From: an uncultured Methanobrevibacter sp.
GTDB taxonomy: Archaea > Methanobacteriota > Methanobacteria > Methanobacteriales > Methanobacteriaceae
Assembly (NCBI GenBank): GCA_902783085.1
Contig: CACZPT010000092.1
Location: 1 to 12,784 of the forward strand
Length of the DNA: 12,784 bases
Direction of reading: 5' to 3'
This document shows positions 7,060 through 12,343 of the stretch, one piece after another; positions within the stretch are counted from its first letter, which is position 1, and every line of letters begins with the position of its first letter. The notes below the pieces were generated by a model. It was not told the DNA's origin. It made no database searches and saw only the letters and a program-made list of their open reading frames with translations. Both the position numbers and the translations under genes were made by a program.

Positions 7060-7248
7060 TTAAACTAATCTTTGTCTAGTAGTTGGTTTTTTATTTTGCC
7101 AACTGTATCTTCTTAATTTACTGGATTTTCCGAAACCGCAAGAAGCACAGACTTTTTTACGTACATGGTAAGTATTTCTACCACATCTTCTACATCTTAT
7201 ATGGGTCTTTTTATTCTTTTTACCCATTGATGGAGTTCCCTTGGACAT
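7060..7248 (-). CDS. rpl37e: Large-subunit ribosomal protein L37e (eL37)
   Basis: Small zinc-ribbon protein of the archaeal/eukaryotic large ribosomal subunit. 62 residues, normal for the family. Two CxxC pairs (Cys19/Cys22 and Cys34/Cys37) form the zinc site, with the family pattern KKTHIRCRRCG, VCASCGFG and SSKLRRYSWQNKK, and many Lys/Arg for rRNA contact. It has a full GGAGGTG Shine-Dalgarno five bases before the ATG. It follows the LSm gene by 62 nt on the same strand, an arrangement conserved in many archaea, and is followed by a hairpin terminator. Confidence 0.97.
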   Translation of the reverse strand: MSKGTPSMGKKNKKTHIRCRRCGRNTYHVRKKVCASCGFGKSSKLRRYSWQNKKPTTRQRLV

Positions 7249-7310
7249 TGATACACCTCCAAAATTATAATTTCAATAATATCTAAGAATATTTAGTTTA
7301 ACAATAATAT

Positions 7311-7541
7311 TTATGGTGAAATATAAACAATATTGTCTCCTCTAATGAGAACGACGCCAAGTCTTCTAGTAACTTCACCGTCTTGTAATTCTTCAGCATC
7401 ATTAAGAACTAAATTCATGTGTAAATCAAAGCTTTTAAGAATGCCTCTAAATTCACGATCTCCTTTGAGTTTGATTAACACAGGAGCATCGATTGATTTT
7501 CCTAATGCATCAAGTGGTCTTTGAACATTTTGTCCGCTCAT
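7311..7541 (-). CDS. Sm-like archaeal RNA-binding protein (LSm / SmAP1)
   Basis: Archaeal Sm-fold protein that assembles into a heptameric ring and binds U-rich RNA. 76 residues. The Sm1 motif spans about 18-49, with the RNA-contact segment DLHMNLVL (39-46, uracil-binding Asn43). The Sm2 motif spans about 62-73, with RGDNIV (67-72). GGTGAT stands three bases before the ATG, and a minus-strand TATA-like box (TTTATAAA, about 7581-7588) predicts a leader of some 17 nt. First gene of the LSm-L37e operon. Confidence 0.96.
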   Translation of the reverse strand: MSGQNVQRPLDALGKSIDAPVLIKLKGDREFRGILKSFDLHMNLVLNDAEELQDGEVTRRLGVVLIRGDNIVYISP

Positions 7542-7793
7542 AATATCACCTTATATTATCATTAATTGTATTTTAATTTTTTTATAAACAATTGATTTAA
7601 CAATTGCAGTTATTAGATTTAAATAATAATCAAGTTAAGATAAATACGAAACCTAATTAAAACTAATATTAAATTATATAATCAAACTAATATATAAATG
7701 TTCTTATTTTTTAGTTAATAAATACTTATCGACTGCTCTCTTTCATTTTCATTATAAGTTTAGCAACAATAATATAAAAAATAGTGCATTATC
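7542..7793. other. 252-bp divergent spacer between LSm and the Panacea gene
   Basis: No open frame of note lies here. It holds the LSm TATA box (minus, about 7581-7588), a TATATAAA tract at 7691-7698, the 18-bp element at 7721-7738 and a TATA-like ATTATAAG at 7751-7758. A toxin gene to partner the downstream Panacea protein is not present. The space from about 7600 to 7690 has no motif I can name. Confidence 0.5.
7721..7738 (+). promoter_or_regulatory. Conserved upstream element, copy 2 (AATACTTmTCrACTGCTC)
   Basis: AATACTTATCGACTGCTC differs from copy 1 (5713-5730) at only two positions. It ends 55 nt before the start codon at 7794 and begins 30 nt before a TATA-like ATTATAAG, nearly the same geometry as copy 1. 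A TATATAAA about 30 bp upstream (7691) would instead make it the 5' end of a leader of about 75 nt. Confidence 0.45.
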
Positions 7794-8306
7794 ATGAAAT
7801 TTAACAAAAAAGAATATGTGAAACTATTAATCTATATTTTATCCAATTGCTATGACAAACCACATGTTGGAAAAACAGTATTGTTAAATACACTATATTT
7901 TGCTGATTTTAACCATTATGAAATATATAATGACTCAATAACACACGAAACATATTTAAAATCAAAAAAAGGAGTTCAATCAAAACATTTTGAAAAAATT
8001 ACAAATGAATTAATAAAAAAAGACCATCTGTTTTTTAGAAAAGAAGCATATTATCACAGAACCCTACACAAATATTATCTAACAAAAATTCCGAATATCA
8101 ATTTCTCAAAAGAAAAATTACTTATCATAAACTCCACAATTAATGAACTGATAACAAAAAATGCAACAACAATAATGAAACATACAAAAGACGACCCCCC
8201 ATACAAGATAGCTAAGTTAAATGAAGAACTCGACTATGAAAATGTTTACTACAGAAATCCCAACTATTCAATTAGAAAAAAATTTATTTATTCCCACTAT
8301 ATATAA
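7794..8306 (+). CDS. Panacea (DUF4065, SocA-like) domain protein, possible orphan antitoxin
   Basis: 170 residues matching the Panacea/DUF4065 pattern. After an N-terminal helix comes VGKTVLLNTLYFADFNHYEIY (25-45), then SITHETYLKSKKG (48-60) and FEKITNELIKKD. Near the end is the family's closing motif, HTKDDPPYKIAKLNEELDY (135-153) and YYR. Family knowledge: Panacea domains act as antitoxins neutralising many unrelated toxins, and SocA is a proteolytic adaptor for toxin SocB. Here no toxin gene is adjacent: upstream is a 252-bp spacer and downstream a housekeeping PUA gene. It is thus an orphan, a stand-alone regulator, or paired at a distance. The Shine-Dalgarno is weak (GTGCAT). The 18-bp element upstream is shared with the unknown gene at 5789. 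Confidence 0.8.
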   Translation: MKFNKKEYVKLLIYILSNCYDKPHVGKTVLLNTLYFADFNHYEIYNDSITHETYLKSKKGVQSKHFEKITNELIKKDHLFFRKEAYYHRTLHKYYLTKIPNINFSKEKLLIINSTINELITKNATTIMKHTKDDPPYKIAKLNEELDYENVYYRNPNYSIRKKFIYSHYI

Positions 8307-8307
8307 T
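8299..8307 (+). promoter_or_regulatory. Possible TATA box for the PUA-arfB operon
   Basis: TATATATAA overlaps the last codons of the Panacea gene. Standard archaeal spacing predicts an RNA start near 8328, just before the ATG at 8337. The housekeeping pair PUA-arfB may thus be transcribed independently of the Panacea gene. Confidence 0.35.
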
Positions 8308-8336
8308 ATAATTAATTAAAATTAATAGGTCAGACC

Positions 8337-8819
8337 ATGGTTATAAAAGTTAAAAAAAGAAATTTCCTAAAAAAGAAAAAAATTAAAGAAATAAAAAACG
8401 AATTAGGAGAATACGGCGAACTACTTGAAAATAAAAAGAAAGTAGAAATCCTAGAAGCCGAACCAAATTCATTTATTCTAATTGAAGGCGAACCACATAT
8501 TATAATCATTGATGGAAAAGCATTTCCAACATTAAAAGCCGCACTAACATGCGATATTAACAGTAAAGTAGTGACTGTAGATATGGGAGCTGTTAAGTTT
8601 GTAACTAACGGAGCCGACATAATGAGTCCTGGAATTGTAGCTGCTGATAATGACATAGATGTTGGAGATATTGTTTTAATTGTTGATGAAACACACCATA
8701 AGCCATTAGCTATTGGAGTAAGCTTAATAACTGACCCAGAAATGGTTGAAAATAATTCCGGTAAAGCAATCGAAACAAAACATTTTGTCGGAGACGAAAT
8801 CTGGAACTTTGAAATATAG
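8337..8819 (+). CDS. PUA-domain RNA-binding protein, archaeal MCT-1-like type
   Basis: 160 residues. A Lys-rich N-terminal segment (1-20) and a small alpha/beta region are followed by a PUA domain (about 77-152) with the typical VDMGAVKFVTNGADIMSPGI (81-100), the GDIVLIVDE strand and a closing PLAIGVSL. In eukaryotes the related MCT-1/Tma20 and eIF2D bind the ribosome and help recycling or non-standard initiation; the archaeal protein is presumed to have a translation-linked RNA-binding role, but its exact job is not settled. AGGT precedes the ATG by a few bases. It is followed after 9 nt by arfB. An archaeosine transglycosylase fragment is an unlikely alternative, since the length and both ends match the stand-alone family. 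Confidence 0.85.
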   Translation: MVIKVKKRNFLKKKKIKEIKNELGEYGELLENKKKVEILEAEPNSFILIEGEPHIIIIDGKAFPTLKAALTCDINSKVVTVDMGAVKFVTNGADIMSPGIVAADNDIDVGDIVLIVDETHHKPLAIGVSLITDPEMVENNSGKAIETKHFVGDEIWNFEI

Positions 8820-8828
8820 GTGTTAAAA

Positions 8829-9521
8829 ATGGCCGAATTAAGATATAGATCAGGAAATATCAGAGACCCTGGTGTTCATAAAGTCGGAATAATAGCTCTC
8901 GGATCACACTTAGAAAATCACGGTCCAGCCCTTCCAATTGATACAGATGCCAAAATTGGAGCACACATTGCATTTCAATCATCACTAATAAGCGGAGCTA
9001 AATTTTTAGGAATAATATATCCCGCATATGAATTAGATGAAATTGACCATGGAGTACACGTATCACTTGAAGAATTAAAGAAAAATGTTATTGGAACATT
9101 AAACTCTGCAAAAAAATACTTATCAATTGAAAAAGTAGTTATTGTAAATGCCCATGGAGGTAATATACCATTAATGGCTGAATTATGGGATATTGAAGAA
9201 AAAACTGACCTTGCAATCATATTTAACAATAAAGTAATTTCAACTGAAGGACCGCACGGAGGTAGTGGTGAACTATCAATGGCTAAAGTTTTAGGAATTT
9301 TAAATGAAAATGAAGTTGAAAATCAAGCAGATGTTGAAAAATACGAAGAAGTTGGATTGTACGGTTTTAAACAAGCACGTAAAAACGATCAAGATATCGA
9401 TGACGGTGCAATTGATGTTAAAGAAAATGGAGTTTATGTTGACTTAGAATACGGCCAACAACTCTTTAACTTAGCAGTAGATTCTGTACTACTAGATATT
9501 GAAAAATTAATTGATTTTTAA
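8829..9521 (+). CDS. arfB: ArfB: formylaminopyrimidine ribotide deformylase (creatininase family)
   Basis: Removes the formyl group from 2-amino-5-formylamino-6-(ribosylamino)pyrimidin-4(3H)-one 5'-phosphate, the product of the archaeal GTP cyclohydrolase III, in the route to riboflavin and coenzyme F420. The creatininase-like metal site is visible: ALGSHLENHGPALPIDTDAK (Glu29, His31, Asp40), NAHGGN (107-112, His109) and HGGSGELS (Glu148). 230 residues. The ATG at 8829 is chosen because AGGTG (8818-8822) lies at good spacing before it; an in-frame GTG at 8820 would consume that site. The site overlaps the stop of the PUA gene, so the two are one operon. Its stop codon overlaps the stop of the opposing gene by a few bases. 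Confidence 0.9.
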   Translation: MAELRYRSGNIRDPGVHKVGIIALGSHLENHGPALPIDTDAKIGAHIAFQSSLISGAKFLGIIYPAYELDEIDHGVHVSLEELKKNVIGTLNSAKKYLSIEKVVIVNAHGGNIPLMAELWDIEEKTDLAIIFNNKVISTEGPHGGSGELSMAKVLGILNENEVENQADVEKYEEVGLYGFKQARKNDQDIDDGAIDVKENGVYVDLEYGQQLFNLAVDSVLLDIEKLIDF

Positions 9522-9868
9522 CTAGGACCGGGTTCTTCAACTGGAGAACCATGTGATTCAGGACTTGGATTAGATTCCGAATGCTCACTATTATCTTCAA
9601 CAGTGACTACCCCAGAGTCTTGAGAAGAATGACTTTGAGAAGTACTTTGATAAGAATTTGATTGTTGGCTACTACTACTACTACTACTGGAATCGTGAGA
9701 ATTACTGCTGCCTGTATTTATATTTCCTAAAATACTTGATTCATTAGTTGTATTATTTCCAAAATCCAAGTGATATGTTCCAGTCATAGATGCGAAAACA
9801 CCTGCTAAGCAGAAAGCAATACCCGCTACAATGAAAATGACAAGAACTTTTGCATAAATACCTGACAA
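9518..9868 (-). CDS. Small membrane-anchored Ser-rich protein, unknown function
   Basis: About 116 residues. One membrane segment (YAKVLVIFIVAGIAFCLAGVF, about 5-25) follows a very short head, so the rest probably faces outside. After a short TYHLDFGNNTT region comes a stalk-like tail dominated by Ser, with His, Gln, Asn and, at the end, Pro/Glu, including eight Ser in a row encoded by TCC, six AGT and one AGC. Such tails are usually unfolded and may cross or contact the cell wall. I prefer a TTG start at 9866-9868, because GGTGAT lies four bases upstream; an ATG at 9880 lacks any such site and would add four residues. A signal anchor is more likely than a cleaved signal peptide. It converges on arfB with stop codons overlapping (TTAA). 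No family assigned. Confidence 0.7.
   Translation of the reverse strand: MSGIYAKVLVIFIVAGIAFCLAGVFASMTGTYHLDFGNNTTNESSILGNINTGSSNSHDSSSSSSSSQQSNSYQSTSQSHSSQDSGVVTVEDNSEHSESNPSPESHGSPVEEPGPS
9671..9688 (-). repeat. (AGT)6 trinucleotide repeat inside the Ser-rich tail
   Basis: Six perfect AGT units on the minus strand encode Ser-Ser-Ser-Ser-Ser-Ser, flanked by further Ser codons. Unit gain or loss would change tail length without breaking the frame. Confidence 0.7.
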
Positions 9869-9880
9869 TATAATCACCAT

Positions 9881-9942
9881 ACATAAAAATTAATTAACCA
9901 TAATATGTCTAAAATTATATATAAACTTATAGGATTTTTAAA
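9881..9942. promoter_or_regulatory. Divergent promoter of Ser-rich gene and YigZ gene
   Basis: A near-symmetric TATATATAA (about 9916-9924) sits in this 62-bp spacer. On the minus strand it predicts an RNA start near 9893, upstream of the GGTGAT at 9873-9878. On the + strand it lies too close to the ATG at 9943 for a leader, so that mRNA may be leaderless or use a weaker box upstream. Confidence 0.4.
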
Positions 9943-10539
9943 ATGAAAACAATAAAAAAACCTGTGCAAAGTGAAATAAATGTTAAAAAATCCCAATTTA
10001 TTTGTAGTTTATTTCCAACTAAAACAAAAAAAGAAAGTAAAGCAATCATAGAAAAAGTAAGTTCAGAATATAGTGATGCAACACATAACTGTACTGCTTA
10101 TATAGTAAGTGATGGTGAGGGTTTTGATGATAATGGTGAACCTGGTGGAACTGCAGGAAAACCCATGATTAATGTTTTAAGAAAAAATGAACTGCATAAT
10201 GTGACAGCAATTGTTACCCGTTACTTTGGCGGAATAAAACTTGGTGCTGGTGGTCTTGTTAGGGCTTATTCAAAGTCTGTTCTTGAAGCTATTAATAATT
10301 GTGAAATTTTGGAAATTGAATTATATGATATTTACAATATTACTTTTGAGTACTCCGATATGAAAATAGCTGATGGAGAAATTAGAAATAATAATTTAGA
10401 AGTTATTGATAAACAATATACAGATAAAGTAAGCTATGATATTGTATCAAAAGATAATCGTGATGTTGAAAAAATATTTGAAAAATACACAAAGAAAATA
10501 GCTATTAAATATAAAAATAAAGAATATTTAATAAAATAA
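9943..10539 (+). CDS. YigZ/IMPACT family protein (UPF0029)
   Basis: 198 residues, a normal length for YigZ. The N-terminal IMPACT domain shows HNCTAY (48-53), the DDNGEPGGTAGKP segment (62-74) and the family signature RYFGGIKLGAGGLVRAY (93-109). The C-terminal part (about 130-198) fits the ferredoxin-like DUF1949 domain found in YigZ. Biochemical function is not established; eukaryotic IMPACT regulates GCN2 by binding GCN1, and bacterial members have been linked to proline peptidase or translation only loosely. AGGA lies some 8 bases before the ATG. Transcribed alone, it converges with the rubredoxin genes. Its stop overlaps the T-run of their terminator on the other strand. Confidence 0.9.
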   Translation: MKTIKKPVQSEINVKKSQFICSLFPTKTKKESKAIIEKVSSEYSDATHNCTAYIVSDGEGFDDNGEPGGTAGKPMINVLRKNELHNVTAIVTRYFGGIKLGAGGLVRAYSKSVLEAINNCEILEIELYDIYNITFEYSDMKIADGEIRNNNLEVIDKQYTDKVSYDIVSKDNRDVEKIFEKYTKKIAIKYKNKEYLIK

Positions 10540-10545
10540 AAAAAA

Positions 10546-10567
10546 AAGAACAATGATTATTGTTCTT
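10546..10567 (-). terminator. Strong hairpin terminator ending the rubredoxin genes
   Basis: AAGAACAAT pairs perfectly with ATTGTTCTT around a 4-nt GATT loop (9-bp stem), followed on the minus strand by a T-run (A-run at 10538-10547 on +). The hairpin includes the last three codons and the stop of the 36-residue rubredoxin. Confidence 0.65.
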
Positions 10568-10667
10568 CAAAATTACTTGCGTCTACACCACACATTGGGC
10601 AGGTGAAACCTTCTGGTAATTCATCTGCTTCGTGAACATAACCACAAACTTTACATACAAAAGCCAT
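10557..10667 (-). CDS. Minimal 36-residue rubredoxin-like protein
   Basis: A complete small gene of 36 codons with a perfect GGAGGT Shine-Dalgarno six bases before the ATG. Two iron-binding pairs are visible, CKVCGY (Cys5, Cys8) and CPMCG (Cys23, Cys26), separated by only 14 residues. It starts MAFVCKVCGYVHEADELPEG. It lacks most of the loop between the two knuckles of normal rubredoxin (about 53 residues) and resembles the C-terminal rubredoxin-like domain of rubrerythrin or desulforedoxin. Likely an Fe(Cys)4 electron carrier in the cytoplasm. It is the last of three rubredoxin genes; the stop of the gene before it (TAG) overlaps its Shine-Dalgarno, so the two are translated together. Confidence 0.88.
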   Translation of the reverse strand: MAFVCKVCGYVHEADELPEGFTCPMCGVDASNFEEQ

Positions 10668-10678
10668 GTTTTAACCTC

Positions 10679-10816
10679 CTATTCTATTTTAGAAAACATA
10701 TCTTTTGATGCACCACACATTGGACATTTGTAGTCATCTGGAAGATTTTCAAAAGCAGTTCCTTCAGCTTCATCGTCATACACATATCCACAAATATTGC
10801 ATTTCCATTTAGCCAT
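10679..10816 (-). CDS. Shortened 45-residue rubredoxin
   Basis: A complete small gene of 45 codons with GGAGAT seven bases before the ATG. It begins MAKWKCNICGYVYDDEAEGT and has CNIC (Cys6, Cys9) and CPMC (Cys31, Cys34). The 21 residues between the Cys pairs are eight fewer than in the third gene of the cluster: the segment with DRGI and AGT is shortened, while AFENLPDDYKCPMCG is kept. Expected to hold one Fe(Cys)4 site and pass single electrons, for example to rubrerythrin, F420H2 oxidase (FprA) or superoxide reductase, none of which is in this window. A TATA-like box at about 10882-10891 suggests it starts its own bicistronic message with the 36-residue gene. Confidence 0.9.
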   Translation of the reverse strand: MAKWKCNICGYVYDDEAEGTAFENLPDDYKCPMCGASKDMFSKIE

Positions 10817-10881
10817 GTTATTATCTCCTTTAATTTAAATCTCCATTGTTTTCTTTATTAATTAATTTTATTTAAATAACT

Positions 10882-10891
10882 AATATATAAA
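10882..10891 (-). promoter_or_regulatory. TATA box for the two shorter rubredoxin genes
   Basis: TTTATATATT on the minus strand lies directly after the stop of the 53-residue rubredoxin, about 70 bp before the ATG at 10816. It predicts an RNA start near 10861 and a leader of about 45 nt. Confidence 0.45.
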
Positions 10892-11053
10892 CTATTCTAC
10901 TTCTTTAAACATTTTTTTACTTACGCCACATTTAGGGCATTTAAATGCATCAGAAAGTTCAGAAAATGGAGTTCCTGCATCAATTCCACGATCAGGTAAT
11001 CCTTCATCTTCATCATACACATATCCACAAAGTTTACATTTCCATTTTGCCAT
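10892..11053 (-). CDS. Rubredoxin, canonical 53 residues
   Basis: Small Fe(Cys)4 electron-transfer protein. 53 codons, the standard rubredoxin length. MAKWKCKLCGYVYDEDEG opens the protein with Cys6/Cys9, the loop PDRGIDAGTPFSEL follows and CPKCG gives Cys39/Cys42. The conserved aromatic residues Trp4, Tyr11, Tyr13 and Phe30 are present; the second Trp of many rubredoxins is Phe (DAFKCP). GGAGAT precedes the ATG by eight bases. The gene lies 36 nt after the acyltransferase gene on the same strand and may share its transcript, as no well-spaced TATA box is seen between them. In strict anaerobes such proteins usually serve oxygen and peroxide detoxification. Confidence 0.95.
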   Translation of the reverse strand: MAKWKCKLCGYVYDEDEGLPDRGIDAGTPFSELSDAFKCPKCGVSKKMFKEVE

Positions 11054-11089
11054 AAAATATAATCTCCTTTTAATTATATGTTAAAAAAA

Positions 11090-11863
11090 TCATAATTTGT
11101 TTGGAACTTTTAAGTGATCTGGAAGCGGTTTAATACGGGCAGGTGTTCCAATAGCTAAGTAAAATGGAGGAACACTATGAATCACAATAGCTCCAGCAGC
11201 TACAATTGAGCCTTCTCCAATCTCAACATTTGATAAAAATGTGGTGTTACCACCAATTGAAGCACCTCTTCTAATACGAGGTCCTTGAAGATCATAATTA
11301 ATACGAACAGGATATTTATCATTTGTAAAACAAGCACAAGGCCCGATAAACACATTATCTTCAATTACAGAATTTGTTGGAATGTATACATTGGATTGAA
11401 TACTAACATCATTACCAATAATAACATCTCCTTCAATAACTGTATTAGTTCCAATTAAAACATCATCTCCAATGTTGGTATTTTCCCTGATTACAACATT
11501 ATGTCCTGTTCTAAAATTATCTCCAATTACAACATCATTATAAATAATGGAGTTTGATCTGATTGTATAATTGTTTCCAATTACTGGAGGCTTAGAATCC
11601 GGCGCATATTTAACACCAAATTGGATATTTTCACTTGGAGGAAATTGAAAAGCTTCATGTATTTGTGGTTTTTCATCTAATACCATCTCACCATCATAAA
11701 ATTCACTGTTAACAACATTAGGTTGTCTTGGTTCTTGAACGGGATTTTCAGAATAAACTGGTTTTTGTCTTTCAAAACTAGAATCATATCTCTCTTCATG
11801 CAACTCATATTTTTTTCTAGTTTCCGCTTGTTTATCCTCTAGGGATGATGAAAATCTAACCAT
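11090..11863 (-). CDS. Hexapeptide-repeat acyltransferase with a long hydrophilic N-terminal extension
   Basis: 257 residues. Residues about 92-228 form a left-handed parallel beta-helix built from repeated (I/V)G-D/N-x-x units (VIGDN, NIGDDVLIGTN, VIIGNDVSI, VFIGPC, EIGEGSIV). The FTNDKYP and GPRIRRGASIGGN segments resemble the sugar N-acetyltransferases of the WbpD/WlbB type, and GTPARIKP closes the domain as in many family members. A role in acetylating an amino sugar for glycans or cell-wall precursors is plausible. Residues 1-75 are unusual: charged and Gln/Glu/Pro-rich with no hydrophobic core, likely disordered, and absent from typical members. No sugar-biosynthesis genes are adjacent, so the substrate is open; a gamma-carbonic-anhydrase fold relative is a weaker alternative. 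Promoter: a run of alternating TA near 11931-11940 suits an RNA start about 40 nt before the ATG. Confidence 0.82.
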   Translation of the reverse strand: MVRFSSSLEDKQAETRKKYELHEERYDSSFERQKPVYSENPVQEPRQPNVVNSEFYDGEMVLDEKPQIHEAFQFPPSENIQFGVKYAPDSKPPVIGNNYTIRSNSIIYNDVVIGDNFRTGHNVVIRENTNIGDDVLIGTNTVIEGDVIIGNDVSIQSNVYIPTNSVIEDNVFIGPCACFTNDKYPVRINYDLQGPRIRRGASIGGNTTFLSNVEIGEGSIVAAGAIVIHSVPPFYLAIGTPARIKPLPDHLKVPNKL

Positions 11864-11930
11864 AATATCAAACCTTCATTTAATTAAAATAATTCTATTA
11901 ATGAATTAATTTATGTAATTAATTACTATA

Positions 11931-12011
11931 TATATATATTAGATGGTTCATTTTAACAATTCTATTATATACTACAATTAACCCTTATAAAGTTACAAAA
12001 TTTTTATATAC
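11931..12011. promoter_or_regulatory. Divergent promoters of the acyltransferase and the 96-residue gene
   Basis: TATATATATAT near 11930-11940 is the likely minus-strand TATA box for the acyltransferase. TTTTTATATA at 12001-12010 is a clear + strand TATA box and predicts RNA start near 12031, which lies after the ATG at 12029 but before the Shine-Dalgarno at 12044. Confidence 0.5.
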
Positions 12012-12052
12012 ACCCCCTTAAAAAGATAATGATTAACAAAAAAGGTGTTATT

Positions 12053-12343
12053 ATGCATTTAAAAGATTTACTTGATGATTTAGATTTAAGGCTTAAATTA
12101 CCACAACACTGGTATTCAACCGATATTAGTGATTATTTTGAAAACGGAAAACTTGTTGAAAACGGAGATATAATAGTAATCGAAACTGAATATGAAGATA
12201 AGAAAAAATCAATTACTATAGATGTAGATGATGGAATGTCAATTGTAACAATCTATCCAGATGGTAAAAAAATAGGTGTTAAATATCTAGATAATAAAGA
12301 TGATTTTGAATATATCGGAAAAATTAGCGATTTAAAATCCTAA
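12053..12343 (+). CDS. Acidic 96-residue protein of unknown function
   Basis: No family recognised. The ATG at 12053 is chosen because GGTGTT lies three bases upstream and the predicted RNA start (from the TATA box at 12001) falls near 12031, excluding the in-frame ATG at 12029. The product is soluble and rich in Asp, Glu and Lys: an N-terminal amphipathic piece (LKDLLDDLDLRLKLPQHW), then alternating short strands (DIIVIETEYED, SITIDVDDG, SIVTIYPDGKKIGVKYL), consistent with a small beta-sheet domain. No signal peptide. Its last 12 bases overlap the end of the PAP2 gene on the other strand. Confidence 0.68.
   Translation: MHLKDLLDDLDLRLKLPQHWYSTDISDYFENGKLVENGDIIVIETEYEDKKKSITIDVDDGMSIVTIYPDGKKIGVKYLDNKDDFEYIGKISDLKS

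Noticed and set aside
7083..7286. Plus-strand frame over the L37e gene
   Set aside because: Antisense of a ribosomal protein with a perfect family match.
7588..7610. Direct repeat AACAATTG ... AACAATTG in the LSm/Panacea spacer, considered as an operator
   Set aside because: Short and AT-rich, expected by chance here, and not placed consistently with a promoter.
8330..8656. Minus-strand 108-codon frame opposite the PUA gene
   Set aside because: Ser/Ile/Phe-rich antisense product with no Shine-Dalgarno; the + strand PUA protein is strongly supported.
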